From Rikenellaceae bacterium (lineage in GTDB: Bacteria; Bacteroidota; Bacteroidia; Bacteroidales; Rikenellaceae), in NCBI GenBank assembly GCA_015059785.1, contig SUZS01000010.1, positions 1 through 58,660 of the forward strand: DNA of 58,660 nt, given 5' to 3'. A model generated the notes under the pieces. That model searched no databases, was not told where the DNA came from, and was given only the letters and a program-made list of their open reading frames with translations. Below, piece by piece: positions 31,290 through 40,498 of this stretch; positions within the stretch are counted from its first letter, which is position 1, and each line of letters opens with the position of its first letter. A program made the translations under genes and the position numbers.

Positions 31290-31862
31290 ATGTTTTTGGA
31301 AAATGCTAGCCAGAAGGGCTGGATTGAGGTTATCTGCGGCTCGATGTTCTCGGGAAAGACCGAGGAGCTTATTCGCCGCCTTCGTCGCGCAGAGTTTGCG
31401 CACCTTAAAGTAGAGATTTTCAAGCCGTGCATAGATGTGCGCTACTCGGAGGATGAGGTTGTCTCTCACAACGCCACAACTATCCGCTCTACACCTGTAG
31501 AGTCGTCGCAGAACATCCTTCTGCTGGCTACAGATGTAGATGTTGTTGGTATTGACGAGGCGCAGTTCTTTGACCCGGGCATTGTAGATGTGTGCCGCAT
31601 ACTTGCCGACAACGGTGTGCGAGTTATTGTTGCGGGGCTGGATATGGACTACCTCGGCAAGCCTTTTGGTCCTATGCCTGCGCTTATGGCTACGGCAGAG
31701 TATGTGACAAAAGTTCACGCTATCTGTGTTCGTTGTGGCAACTTGGCACACCATTCGCACCGCCTCACGGCAGACGATGCGCTTGTTATGCTGGGCGAGA
31801 AGGATACTTATGAGCCAATTTGTCGCCACTGTTTTGCTGAGCTAACAAAAAATGGGCAATAA
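31290..31862 (+). CDS. tdk: Thymidine kinase
   Basis: A 190-residue type II thymidine kinase (pyrimidine salvage). The P-loop is GSMFSGKT (17-24), the DEAQFF motif is near 91-96, and a lid with zinc-binding CVRCGN and CRHCF pairs lies in the C-terminal part. Length is normal. It follows the CYTH gene by 20 bp and is followed after 40 bp by the Bat operon, with no terminator seen between, so read-through is possible. Confidence 0.96.
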   Translation: MFLENASQKGWIEVICGSMFSGKTEELIRRLRRAEFAHLKVEIFKPCIDVRYSEDEVVSHNATTIRSTPVESSQNILLLATDVDVVGIDEAQFFDPGIVDVCRILADNGVRVIVAGLDMDYLGKPFGPMPALMATAEYVTKVHAICVRCGNLAHHSHRLTADDALVMLGEKDTYEPICRHCFAELTKNGQ

Positions 31863-31902
31863 AAATAGTTTTTTTGCGTTGAAAGAGAAATAATATACCA
31901 CT

Positions 31903-32901
31903 ATGAGCGAAGTTATAAACATCAAAGAACTTAATGAGCGCATTGAGCGCGAGTCTCTGTTTGTAGACACCTTGCGTCAGGAGATGGGCAAGGTTATCGT
32001 TGGCCAGAGCCACCTTATAGACACACTTCTTATCGGTCTGCTGTCAAATGGACATATCCTTCTTGAGGGTGTTCCGGGCCTTGCAAAGACCCTTGCCATT
32101 ACAACCCTTGCCAAGGCTGTAGATGCAGATTTTTCTCGTATACAGTTCACTCCAGACCTTCTTCCTGCCGATGTTATCGGTACGCTTATCTACTCTCAGA
32201 AGAGTGAGGAGTTTACTGTCCGCAAGGGTCCAGTTTTTGCCAACTTCGTGCTTGCCGATGAGATTAACCGTTCTCCGGCAAAGGTTCAGTCAGCACTTCT
32301 TGAGGCTATGCAGGAGCGTCAGGTAACTATCGGCGACAATACATACCGCCTGCCAGAGCCATTCCTTGTGCTTGCAACACAGAACCCACTTGAGCAGGAG
32401 GGTACCTACCCACTTCCAGAGGCGCAGGTAGACCGTTTTATGCTCAAGGTTAAGATTTCATATCCAAAGAAGTCTGAGGAGCGCGATATCGTGCGTATGA
32501 ACATCAGCGGCGCAGGTATGCCAGTTCCAAATAAGATTATCACTCCGCAGGATATTGTCCGCGCACGCCGCGTTGTGGAGGATGTCTATATGGACGAGAA
32601 GATTGAGAAGTATATCGTAGATATTATCTTCGCCACCCGCGAGCCTGCCGAGTACAACCTTCAGAAGTTGCAGTCACTTATCGCCTATGGAGGCTCTCCA
32701 CGAGCAAGTATCTCGCTTGCTAAGGCTGCCCGCGCATATGCCTTTATCCGCCGCCGTGGATATGTTATTCCAGAGGATGTTCGTGCCGTATGCCACGATG
32801 TCCTTCGCCACCGTATCGGTCTTACATACGAGGCTGAGGCAGAGAATATCTCTACCGAGGAGATTATCACCGAGATTCTCAATAATGTCATTGTGCCATA
32901 A
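31903..32901 (+). CDS. MoxR-type AAA+ ATPase (Bat operon)
   Basis: A 332-residue AAA+ ATPase. Walker A is EGVPGLAKT near 50, followed by FTPDLLPADVIG, Walker B VLADEINR near 117, the sensor ATQNPLEQEGTYPLPEAQVDRF, and a C-terminal lid. MoxR ATPases act as chaperones for the activation of VWA-domain partners encoded next to them. It is the first gene of a six-gene Bat-type cluster. The stop overlaps the start of the DUF58 gene by 1 bp. Confidence 0.93.
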   Translation: MSEVINIKELNERIERESLFVDTLRQEMGKVIVGQSHLIDTLLIGLLSNGHILLEGVPGLAKTLAITTLAKAVDADFSRIQFTPDLLPADVIGTLIYSQKSEEFTVRKGPVFANFVLADEINRSPAKVQSALLEAMQERQVTIGDNTYRLPEPFLVLATQNPLEQEGTYPLPEAQVDRFMLKVKISYPKKSEERDIVRMNISGAGMPVPNKIITPQDIVRARRVVEDVYMDEKIEKYIVDIIFATREPAEYNLQKLQSLIAYGGSPRASISLAKAARAYAFIRRRGYVIPEDVRAVCHDVLRHRIGLTYEAEAENISTEEIITEILNNVIVP

Positions 32902-33785
32902 TGGAGAGAAGCGAGAGCGATATTCTGAAGCGGGTCCGCAAAATTGAGATTAAGACCCGAGGTCTGTCGAATGAGATTTTCGCAGGAAAGTACCATACGG
33001 CATTCAAGGGGCGCGGTATGTCCTTTGCTGAGGTGCGCGAATATCGCATTGGCGACGATGTGAGGGATATTGATTGGAATGTTACTGCCCGCTCAAATGC
33101 TGCCCATATTAAGATTTACGAGGAGGAGCGCGAGCTGACGATGATGCTTGTTGTTGATGTCAGTGGCTCAGGGGCTTTTGGCACTACGGAGCAGACCAAG
33201 CGCAGTATGATTACCGAGGTGGCGGCAGTGCTTGCCTTCTCAGCTGCTCAGACGGGCGACAAGGTGGGTTGCATATTCTTCTCGGACAAGGTTGAGAAGT
33301 TTATCCCGCCAAAGAAGGGGCGAGGTCATATTCTGATGATTATCCGCTCACTGCTTGAGTTCACACCTACCTCTAACGGCACTGCGCTCTCGGAGGCTGT
33401 CCGCTATATGGCAAATGTGAACAAGAAGCGCTCTACGGCCTTCATTCTCTCCGACTTTATCGTTCCAAAGAGCGACTTTACCCCTCTTGAGGATGCACTG
33501 AAGATTGCCACTTCGCGCCACGATGTGGTTGCCATTCGCGTAACCGACCCACGCGATAAGGCTCTGCCCGATGTTGGCATTATCGAGATGCGCGATGCTG
33601 AGAGTGGTCAGAAGCTTTGGATAGATAGCTCTTCGGCTGCCGTTCGCGAGCACTTTGCCGCTCAATGGCAGCAGCGAGAGGAGAGGGTAAATAATCTCCT
33701 GCTCCACAATCGTATTGATTTGGCAGACCTTACAACTGATAGCGACTATGTTGCTGAACTGATAAAACTCTTCAAAAAGAGATGA
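32901..33785 (+). CDS. DUF58 domain protein (Bat operon)
   Basis: A 294-residue protein with the DUF58 signature (EYRIGDDVRDIDWNVTARS near 49-67) and a VWA-like part with VVDVSGSG. In Bacteroidota it sits between moxR and the VWA genes of the aerotolerance operon and is thought to be the MoxR partner. No membrane segment is visible, so it is likely cytosolic. A 1-bp overlap with moxR and a 4-bp overlap with the next gene indicate translational coupling. Confidence 0.9.
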   Translation: MERSESDILKRVRKIEIKTRGLSNEIFAGKYHTAFKGRGMSFAEVREYRIGDDVRDIDWNVTARSNAAHIKIYEEERELTMMLVVDVSGSGAFGTTEQTKRSMITEVAAVLAFSAAQTGDKVGCIFFSDKVEKFIPPKKGRGHILMIIRSLLEFTPTSNGTALSEAVRYMANVNKKRSTAFILSDFIVPKSDFTPLEDALKIATSRHDVVAIRVTDPRDKALPDVGIIEMRDAESGQKLWIDSSSAAVREHFAAQWQQREERVNNLLLHNRIDLADLTTDSDYVAELIKLFKKR

Positions 33786-34786
33786 TTACACGACTAAAAC
33801 AAACTCTGCTACTCCTTTTTGCCTGCTGTGCGTACTGTGCTAATGCTCAGAGTGTTGCACCAACAGTTAAGGCATATATAGAGCCAGATAGCATACTTAT
33901 TGGCGACCGCTTTACCCTTACAATAGATGTTGAGAAGGATCAGGTGCAGAGTATCTTCTTCCCTGCCTTTCAGATGGGTGAGGCAGAGCCAACGGAGGAT
34001 GGTATGCCACAGTTTGGACTCCTTGAGTGCCTTGAGGACCACCCCGTAGATACTGTTGAGCATAAGGGGCGTAGAGTGCTTCTTCGCAAGAGGTACACCC
34101 TTACTGCCTTTGATGAGGGTGTGTATAACCTCGGTCGCCCAAGCGTTATCTATGCCGACAAGAATATTGTTGATACGCTCTACGGTGTAAAAGACTCTAT
34201 ACGCCTTGCGGTAAATACCTTCAAGATTGACTCCACAGCGATGTTGAGAGATATTAAGCCGGTCAAGACCCTAAAGTTTAAGTTTGGGGAGATTTCGGGT
34301 TATCTCTCTATTTTGATTGCGCTGATAGCCCTTGTTGCGCTGGGTATATACATTCTTTCGCGATATCTTGCTGCGCGAGGCAAGAGGATTACGGACCTGT
34401 TTAAGCCAGAGCCACCTGTGCCAGCGCATATTGTTGCCATTACAGCTCTTGAGAGTCTGAAAAATCAGAAGCTGTGGCAGAATAACCGCCATAAGGAGTA
34501 CTACTCGGCACTCTCGGAGATTGTCCGTACATATATCGATGGCAGATTTGGCATTGGCGCTATGGAGATGTCTACCGACGAGATTGTTGAGGCTATAAAG
34601 GATATAGATATCCCGCAGAAGAACGCTATGGACCTTGTCAGCGTGCTTCGCGATGCCGACCTTGTAAAGTTTGCCAAGGCGATTTTTGAGGCGGCAGAAA
34701 ACGAGAGCGCGTTTGCAAAGATTTACTACTTTGTTGAAGATACTAAGCCTGTAGAGGTTACTGAAGAAAATAAGGAGGATAAGTAG
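33782..34786 (+). CDS. Membrane-anchored Bat-operon protein
   Basis: A 334-residue protein. It has a signal peptide (1-22, ending NAQS), a periplasmic beta-rich domain (about 28-170), one membrane helix at about 178-198 and a cytosolic helical part ending in a charged Lys/Glu tail. This layout fits the uncharacterised third gene of Bacteroidota moxR-DUF58-bat clusters. The periplasmic part is similar in style to the oxygen-tolerance domain of BatD, but is far too short for BatD itself. Function is unknown. Confidence 0.72.
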   Translation: MITRLKQTLLLLFACCAYCANAQSVAPTVKAYIEPDSILIGDRFTLTIDVEKDQVQSIFFPAFQMGEAEPTEDGMPQFGLLECLEDHPVDTVEHKGRRVLLRKRYTLTAFDEGVYNLGRPSVIYADKNIVDTLYGVKDSIRLAVNTFKIDSTAMLRDIKPVKTLKFKFGEISGYLSILIALIALVALGIYILSRYLAARGKRITDLFKPEPPVPAHIVAITALESLKNQKLWQNNRHKEYYSALSEIVRTYIDGRFGIGAMEMSTDEIVEAIKDIDIPQKNAMDLVSVLRDADLVKFAKAIFEAAENESAFAKIYYFVEDTKPVEVTEENKEDK

Positions 34787-35554
34787 ATGAAACATAGAGT
34801 GTTAGCCATACTTGCAGTTGTCGTCACGGCACTTATCTCGGGCGATGTTTTTGCTCAGAAGATGCCTGAGCGACGCCTTGTGCGCAAGGGAAATCGCCAG
34901 TACGAGCGTAAAGATTATGATAGTAGTATAGACAACTACTCGCGTGCACTGCGTCACGACCCAACCTCTTTTGAGGCTAAGTTTAATACAGCCAATGTCC
35001 AGTTCCGCAAGGCCTTTGTAGATTCTCTGCAGATGGATGTCAAGATGCTTGAGAAGGCGGAGAAGAGCCTTAGAAAGCTCGCTCAGGACTCTACACGCAC
35101 AGATATTGAGCGTGCAGATGTGGCATATAATCTTGGCAATAGTCTCTTTGCGCAGCAGAAGTTTAAGGAGGCGCTTACCTGCTACCGCGATGCTATGCGC
35201 CTAAATCCAGAGGACAAAGAGGCTAAGTATAACTACGCCCTGACAAAGGAGATGCTCAAGCAACAACAGCAGCAGCAACAGCAGCAAGAGCAGAATCAGG
35301 ACCAAAACCAAGATAACCAAGACAAGCAAGACCAAGAAAATCAACAGGATAAGCAGGACCAACAGGATAAAGAGGATAAGCAGGAGCAGCAAGATAAAGA
35401 GGATAAGCAAAATCAGCAACAGCCTAATGAGCAGCAAATATCCGAGCAGGAGCAGCAGGCTATGTTAGAGGCAATCCAGGCTCAAGAGGATAAGACTCAG
35501 GAGAAGCTTAAGGAGAAGCAGGGCGTTGTTATCCGCGGTGGTAAGAATTGGTAA
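34787..35554 (+). CDS. BatC-like TPR protein with Gln-rich tail
   Basis: A 255-residue protein with a signal peptide (1-23), TPR repeats at about 25-60 and 100-150 (YNLGNSLFAQQKFKEALTCY) and then a low-complexity tail at about 158-220 made almost only of Gln, Asn, Asp, Lys and Glu. The corresponding DNA is CAA/CAG/GAT-rich and could expand or contract. BatC in other Bacteroidota lies after the VWA genes; here it precedes them. It probably works in the periplasm as a scaffold. The start is directly after the preceding stop. Confidence 0.8.
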   Translation: MKHRVLAILAVVVTALISGDVFAQKMPERRLVRKGNRQYERKDYDSSIDNYSRALRHDPTSFEAKFNTANVQFRKAFVDSLQMDVKMLEKAEKSLRKLAQDSTRTDIERADVAYNLGNSLFAQQKFKEALTCYRDAMRLNPEDKEAKYNYALTKEMLKQQQQQQQQQEQNQDQNQDNQDKQDQENQQDKQDQQDKEDKQEQQDKEDKQNQQQPNEQQISEQEQQAMLEAIQAQEDKTQEKLKEKQGVVIRGGKNW

Positions 35555-35569
35555 TATAAGAGCTAAACT

Positions 35570-36559
35570 ATGGAATTTGCACAACCAAAAATATTGTGGT
35601 TTTTACTGCTACTAATCCCCCTTGTAGCATACTACATCTACCGTAGCCTTCAGGGTGGAGCAGCAATAACTGTCTCTACGACCGATAGTGTCAAGGATGC
35701 ACCTAAAAGTTGGCGATACCTTCTACGCCACATACCTTTTGCGCTACGCTGTATAGCCCTGACACTCATTGTTGTGGCTATCGCTCGCCCACAGAGTGCT
35801 GAGCACTACACAAATACCACAACCGAGGGTATTGATATTGTCCTTGCTGTCGATGTCTCCGCATCAATGCTTGCCAAGGACTTTACACCCGACCGACTGA
35901 GCGTTGCTAAGGATGTTGCCGCCGACTTTATCTCTGACCGCACGGGGGATAGATTAGGCATTGTCGTCTTTGCGGGCGAGTCATTCACGCAGTCGCCACT
36001 AACCACAGACCAAACCTCTCTTCTGACGATGCTCGGCCGTATTCGCAGTGGTGTTATTGAGGATGGTACGGCGATTGGTAATGGACTTGCCACATCTATC
36101 AACCGCCTACGAGAGAGTGATGCCAAGAGTAAGGTTGTCATTCTTCTTACCGACGGAGTAAACAACCGTGGCGAGATATCTCCGCTCACCGCTGCTCAGA
36201 TTGCTAAAGACCTGGGTATTAAGGTCTATACTATCGGTATCGGCAAGCGAGGCACAGCCCCATATCCACTCTTTGACGAGCGTGGTCGTGAGGTTGATGT
36301 TGTGGAGATGAAGGTTGAAATTGACGAGAAGATTCTGCGCGAGATTGCATCGCTCACTGGTGGAGAGTACTTCCGCGCAACAAATAAGCAGACCCTGCAG
36401 GCTGTCTACGACCAGATTAACACCCTTGAGAAGAGTACTGTTGAGGTTGAGAACAGGACACTGTTCCACGAGCTATTCTTGCCATTTGTCCTCTGGGCAC
36501 TGGCGGCTCTTCTGCTTGAGTTTATTATTGAGAAAATTGTGCTAAAACGAATACCATAA
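35570..36559 (+). CDS. batA: VWA-domain aerotolerance protein BatA-like
   Basis: A 329-residue protein with membrane helices near 8-25 and 55-73, a VWA domain (about 88-280) with the complete MIDAS start DVSAS near 96-100, and a C-terminal helix (about 305-325). This is the BatA type of the Bacteroides aerotolerance operon, where it is associated with oxidative-stress tolerance and virulence-related fitness. It follows the TPR gene by 15 bp. Its stop overlaps the BatB-like start by 1 bp. Confidence 0.85.
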   Translation: MEFAQPKILWFLLLLIPLVAYYIYRSLQGGAAITVSTTDSVKDAPKSWRYLLRHIPFALRCIALTLIVVAIARPQSAEHYTNTTTEGIDIVLAVDVSASMLAKDFTPDRLSVAKDVAADFISDRTGDRLGIVVFAGESFTQSPLTTDQTSLLTMLGRIRSGVIEDGTAIGNGLATSINRLRESDAKSKVVILLTDGVNNRGEISPLTAAQIAKDLGIKVYTIGIGKRGTAPYPLFDERGREVDVVEMKVEIDEKILREIASLTGGEYFRATNKQTLQAVYDQINTLEKSTVEVENRTLFHELFLPFVLWALAALLLEFIIEKIVLKRIP

Positions 36560-37575
36560 TGTTTCAATTTGCAAATCCAAATATACTCTACCTACTGCTT
36601 GCCATACCTATTATGGTGGCAGTCGTTGTGGTGCTATCCCATATCCGTCGTCGTAACCTCAGTAAGTTCGGCAATCCCGCTCTTCTTCAGGCACTTATGC
36701 CCGATGTATCACTCTGGAGAACAAGGGCAAAATTGACGCTTTTCTTTACTGCCGTTACTGCTGTTATTTTCGCCGCTGCACGCCCTCAATTTGGAGCTAA
36801 GCTGCGCGAACATAAGAGCCAGGGAGTAGAGATGATGCTTGCCGTAGATGTCTCAAACTCTATGCTTGCCGAGGACTTTGCACCTAACCGACTTGACCGC
36901 ACAAGGTACGCTATTGACAAGCTCTTTGCATCTATGAATCAGGACCGCGTGGGTATGGTTGTCTTTGCTGGCGAAGCAAAGGTTCAGTTGCCAATAACAT
37001 CCGACTATCGTATGGCGCGAAGCTTTGCAAAGCGACTCTCGCCCGAGCTTGTACAGGTGCAGGGTACAGAGATTGGCCAGGCTATAACCCTTGCAACGCT
37101 CTCATTCTCAAGCAATAGAGATGCGGGCCGCGTTATCATCCTTATCACCGATGGAGAGACGCACGACAGTACTGCCCTTGAGGCTGCCAAGCGCGCTGCC
37201 GAGCAGGGTATTCGCATATATGCCGTAGGTATCGGAACACCAGATGGCGCACCAGTGAAGGTGGCAGGAGAGTGGCTCAAGGATGAGAACGACGAGATGG
37301 TCGTTAGCCGCCTTAATGAGGAGCTTCTGCAACAGATTACCGCAGCTACAGGTGGTGGATATATCCGCGCAACAAATAGCGCCTTTGGCCTTGATGAGAT
37401 TGTGAGCGAGATTAATAAACTTGACAAGGGCGAGCTTACAACGCTCAGCTTTGAGGAGTATAACGAGCAGTTCCAGTGGATTTTAGCCATTGCTGCCGTA
37501 CTGCTCGTGCTTGAGTCGCTGCTGCTTAACCGCCGCAACCCTCGCCTCAAGAGGTTCAACATCTTCCGCGAGTAG
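36559..37575 (+). CDS. batB: VWA-domain aerotolerance protein BatB-like
   Basis: A 338-residue protein with the same plan as the preceding gene. It has membrane helices near 6-25 and 56-73, a VWA domain with MIDAS motif DVSNS near 94-98, and a C-terminal helix near 310-328. It starts on the last base of the preceding stop. The next gene is a mannitol-1-phosphate dehydrogenase only 3 nt away; batD, usually the last gene, is not present. Confidence 0.85.
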   Translation: MFQFANPNILYLLLAIPIMVAVVVVLSHIRRRNLSKFGNPALLQALMPDVSLWRTRAKLTLFFTAVTAVIFAAARPQFGAKLREHKSQGVEMMLAVDVSNSMLAEDFAPNRLDRTRYAIDKLFASMNQDRVGMVVFAGEAKVQLPITSDYRMARSFAKRLSPELVQVQGTEIGQAITLATLSFSSNRDAGRVIILITDGETHDSTALEAAKRAAEQGIRIYAVGIGTPDGAPVKVAGEWLKDENDEMVVSRLNEELLQQITAATGGGYIRATNSAFGLDEIVSEINKLDKGELTTLSFEEYNEQFQWILAIAAVLLVLESLLLNRRNPRLKRFNIFRE

Positions 37576-37578
37576 GCT

Positions 37579-38715
37579 ATGAAGGCGCTGCATCTCGGAG
37601 CTGGAAAGATTGGGCGCGGCTTTATTGGGGCAGAGCTTATTAAGTCTAATTATGAGCTGACCTTTGCTGATGTAAGTACCGAGTTAGTTCGTGCTCTGAA
37701 TGCGCAAAAGAGCTATACCCTCCACATTATGGAACGCGATGGGGAGAGTGAGAAAATATCAAATTTTTATGCTGTAGAGTGTGGCTCCGAGGAGTTCTTT
37801 GAGCGATTTACCGAGGCGGATGTTGTCACTACTGCCGTCAGTATGACAGCTCTGCCCAAACTTGCGCCAACTATCGCCACAGCACTGCAAAGGCGATATA
37901 TAAACAACTGTAAATCAACCCTTAACATTATTTGCTGCGAGAATGGCATTCGTGCAACTTCACAGCTAAAAAACTGTGTCATCCAGCTACTTGACACTCA
38001 GACAGCACTGTGGTGCGATGAGATGGTTGGTTTCGCCGACTGCGCCGTGGACCGCATTGTGCCTATCGCCACCTTTGACAACGCTCTTGATGTTGGCGTA
38101 GAGCGATACTGCGAATGGAGTATTGATAGAGGGCAGATAGTGGGCAAACAACCCTCCATTGCTTGCGCCAAGTTTACAGATAATCTTGAGGCTGCTGTAG
38201 AGCGTAAACTCTACACAGTAAACACCGCCCACTGCGCCACAGCCTACCTCGGTGCCATTAAGGGCTATAAGTTTATCCATCAGGCGATTACCGATACTGC
38301 TATCCGAGAGTGCGTCGAGCAGATTGTAGCTGAGAGCAGTGCTGCTCTTTGTGCCAAATTCGGCTTTGATAGTACAGCCCAACAGCACTATGCACAGAGC
38401 GTATTGCGCCGCTTTGAGAACCCACTGCTTGGCGACACCGTAGCCCGTGTTGCCCGCGACCCAAAGCGCAAACTATCCCCTGCGCTATATTTTGCATATC
38501 CAGTCACTCTTGCGCTTAAATATTCACTTTCTACAGATGCTCTTGCCACAGCTGTTGCGGCTGCAATGCACTACCGCAGTGAGGATGATATCCAGAGTCA
38601 GCAGTTGGCATCTATAGTTGCCCAGAGGGGGCTTGTCCAGAGTGTACAAATGGTCACAGGTATAGTCGACAGAGCCTTTCTACAGCGCGTAGAGCAAAAA
38701 TATAGTGAATTTTAG
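37579..38715 (+). CDS. mtlD: Mannitol-1-phosphate 5-dehydrogenase-like protein
   Basis: A 378-residue protein. The N-terminal dinucleotide motif HLGAGKIGRGFIG (5-17) and the C-terminal polyol dehydrogenase domain with KLYTVNTAHCATAYLG near 213-228 fit the long-chain mannitol dehydrogenase family. It interconverts mannitol-1-phosphate and fructose-6-phosphate with NAD. No mtlA or other PTS gene is near. The gene starts 3 nt after batB and so is probably in the Bat operon. Confidence 0.85.
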   Translation: MKALHLGAGKIGRGFIGAELIKSNYELTFADVSTELVRALNAQKSYTLHIMERDGESEKISNFYAVECGSEEFFERFTEADVVTTAVSMTALPKLAPTIATALQRRYINNCKSTLNIICCENGIRATSQLKNCVIQLLDTQTALWCDEMVGFADCAVDRIVPIATFDNALDVGVERYCEWSIDRGQIVGKQPSIACAKFTDNLEAAVERKLYTVNTAHCATAYLGAIKGYKFIHQAITDTAIRECVEQIVAESSAALCAKFGFDSTAQQHYAQSVLRRFENPLLGDTVARVARDPKRKLSPALYFAYPVTLALKYSLSTDALATAVAAAMHYRSEDDIQSQQLASIVAQRGLVQSVQMVTGIVDRAFLQRVEQKYSEF

Positions 38716-38757
38716 TGAAAAAGTCGCAACTTTTTTCGTTTTCTATAGTTTTTTTCA

Positions 38758-38765
38758 TATCTTTG
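38758..38765 (+). promoter_or_regulatory. -7 box for lipA
   Basis: TATCTTTG lies 28 nt before the lipA ATG. At the -33 distance there is only TTTC within a T-run. Confidence 0.5.
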
Positions 38766-38793
38766 TGGCAATTGGGAAAATAATGAACTTAAG

Positions 38794-39675
38794 ATGCCGA
38801 AGTTGTATGACAGCGGTTGCGCTACGCGTAAACCTTCATGGCTAAAGATACGACTCCACAAGAGCAGTGCTTTTGCGGAGGTAGATCGTATAGTAGCCGA
38901 GCATGGTCTTCATACAATTTGCAGCAGCGGACGATGTCCGAACAAGGCAGAGTGTTGGAGCCGACGCACTGCGACATTTATGATTTTAGGGGATATCTGT
39001 ACCCGAAACTGTCGCTTTTGCGCCACTCAAACAGGCCGTCCGCTACCGCCGGATGAGTGCGAACCACAGAAGGTAGCGCATAGTGTACAGCTAATGAACC
39101 TTCGGCATGTTGTCGTAACTTCTGTTACGCGCGACGACCTACCTGACCAGGGTGCAGCCCATTGGGCAGCCACTGTTGAGGCTATCAGGCAGAGTTGTCC
39201 ACAAGCAACTATTGAGCTCCTTATTTCCGATATGGATGCAGTAGAGTCTCGTCTTGATACTATACTTGCCTCCAAGCCTGATATTATCGGGCACAACATT
39301 GAGACCGTCAGCCGTCTTACACCGACATTGCGTTCTAAGGCGACTTACAGCAAGTCCTTAGCCACTTTGAGCTACCTTAGTTCAAAGGGTGCGGTGGTCA
39401 AGAGCGGTCTTATGGTCGGACTTGGAGAGACTGAAGAGGAGGTAGAAGCAACAATGCGTGACCTTCACGCTGCGGGCGTTAGAATCCTCACCATAGGTCA
39501 GTATCTTCAGCCTACTGCGGAGCACTATCCAGTTGCTGAGTATATCACCCCGCAGCAGTTTGAGGCATACAAGGCTATGGCACTTCAGATTGGCTTTGAT
39601 TTCTGCGCTTCGGCGCCACTTGTGCGCTCGTCGTACTTGGCAGATCAAGCCGCTGCGGCTACAATCAACCGCTAA
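38794..39675 (+). CDS. lipA: Lipoyl synthase
   Basis: A 293-residue radical SAM enzyme that inserts two sulfurs into octanoylated carrier proteins. The auxiliary-cluster cysteines are Cys43, Cys48 and Cys54 (CX4CX5C). The SAM cluster is Cys69, Cys73 and Cys76 (CTRNCRFC), and the C-terminal RSSY Ser that ligates the auxiliary cluster is present (VRSSYLADQ). It lies ahead of lipB, giving the complete endogenous lipoylation pair. Confidence 0.96.
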   Translation: MPKLYDSGCATRKPSWLKIRLHKSSAFAEVDRIVAEHGLHTICSSGRCPNKAECWSRRTATFMILGDICTRNCRFCATQTGRPLPPDECEPQKVAHSVQLMNLRHVVVTSVTRDDLPDQGAAHWAATVEAIRQSCPQATIELLISDMDAVESRLDTILASKPDIIGHNIETVSRLTPTLRSKATYSKSLATLSYLSSKGAVVKSGLMVGLGETEEEVEATMRDLHAAGVRILTIGQYLQPTAEHYPVAEYITPQQFEAYKAMALQIGFDFCASAPLVRSSYLADQAAAATINR

Positions 39676-39701
39676 TACTCCATTTTCACTCTCAATGTTG
39701 T

Positions 39702-39738
39702 GACGCAAGGGCGGCAAAGAGCGTTTTGCCCGTGCGTC
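39702..39738 (+). terminator. Stem-loop between lipA and lipB
   Basis: GACGCAAGGGCGGCAAA pairs with TTTTGCCCGTGCGTC around a 5-nt loop, with small bulges. The T-run after it is weak, so it may be a processing or attenuation structure rather than a full terminator. Confidence 0.4.
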
Positions 39739-39779
39739 TTAACACTGTATTTTATGTAGGCAGTAGCCTTATTGAGTAT

Positions 39780-40469
39780 ATGAAAGTCGGGTACAAGGAT
39801 CTGGGCACAATGCCCTACAAAGAGTGCTGGGAGTTGCAGCAATCTCTCTTTGACAGCCGCCTTGAGCAGAGGAGATCAGGCAGTCAGACAGATGATTGTG
39901 GCACTATCCTTACTGTTGAGCACCCCCCTGTATATACTCTTGGCAAGAGCGGTAAGCAGAGCAATATGCTTATCCCAGAGTCCTATCTGAAGAGTTTAGG
40001 GGCGGAGTTCTTCCATATCGACCGAGGTGGAGATATCACCTTCCACGGCCCGGGGCAGATTGTCTGCTATCCTATTCTCGACATTGGCAGCCTGGGCATC
40101 GGTCTACGCAGATATATAGAGATTCTTGAGCAGGCGGTAATAGATACCATTGCTCACTATGGTATTGCGGGCGAGCGACTTGCCGGTGCTACGGGCGTGT
40201 GGATTTGCAACCGCGCGGCAGATGGCACAGCGACTGCTTGGCGAAAGATTTGCGCCATAGGTGTTCGCGCCTCGCACTTTGTAACTATGCACGGTCTGGC
40301 TCTTAATGTAGCTACAGACCTTAAGTGGTTTACAATGATAAATCCTTGCGGCTTTACCGACAAAGGGGTCACTTCAATGAGCAAAGAGGTTGGGGCGACT
40401 GTTAATATTGAGGAGGTCAAGTCACTGCTTGTGGCAAACCTCACAAAAGCACTTTTAGATGAAAAATAA
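39780..40469 (+). CDS. lipB: Octanoyltransferase
   Basis: A 229-residue enzyme that transfers octanoyl from ACP to lipoyl domains. The ATG at 39780 (MKVGYKDLG) is preferred over 39726, because the family starts just before the YxDLG..YKECW motif. RGGDITFHGPGQ is near 82-93, and the catalytic Lys156 (RKICAIG) and Cys190 (INPCGF) are present. It follows lipA and a stem-loop. recJ begins 29 bp downstream. Confidence 0.94.
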   Translation: MKVGYKDLGTMPYKECWELQQSLFDSRLEQRRSGSQTDDCGTILTVEHPPVYTLGKSGKQSNMLIPESYLKSLGAEFFHIDRGGDITFHGPGQIVCYPILDIGSLGIGLRRYIEILEQAVIDTIAHYGIAGERLAGATGVWICNRAADGTATAWRKICAIGVRASHFVTMHGLALNVATDLKWFTMINPCGFTDKGVTSMSKEVGATVNIEEVKSLLVANLTKALLDEK

Positions 40470-40498
40470 TACAAAAAAATATATAAAACAGTACAATT

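Noticed and set aside
35201..35437. Leu/Ile-rich minus-strand frame resembling a membrane protein
   Set aside because: It is the complement of the CAA/CAG/GAT-rich tail of the BatC-like gene, which yields Leu/Ile codons on the other strand.
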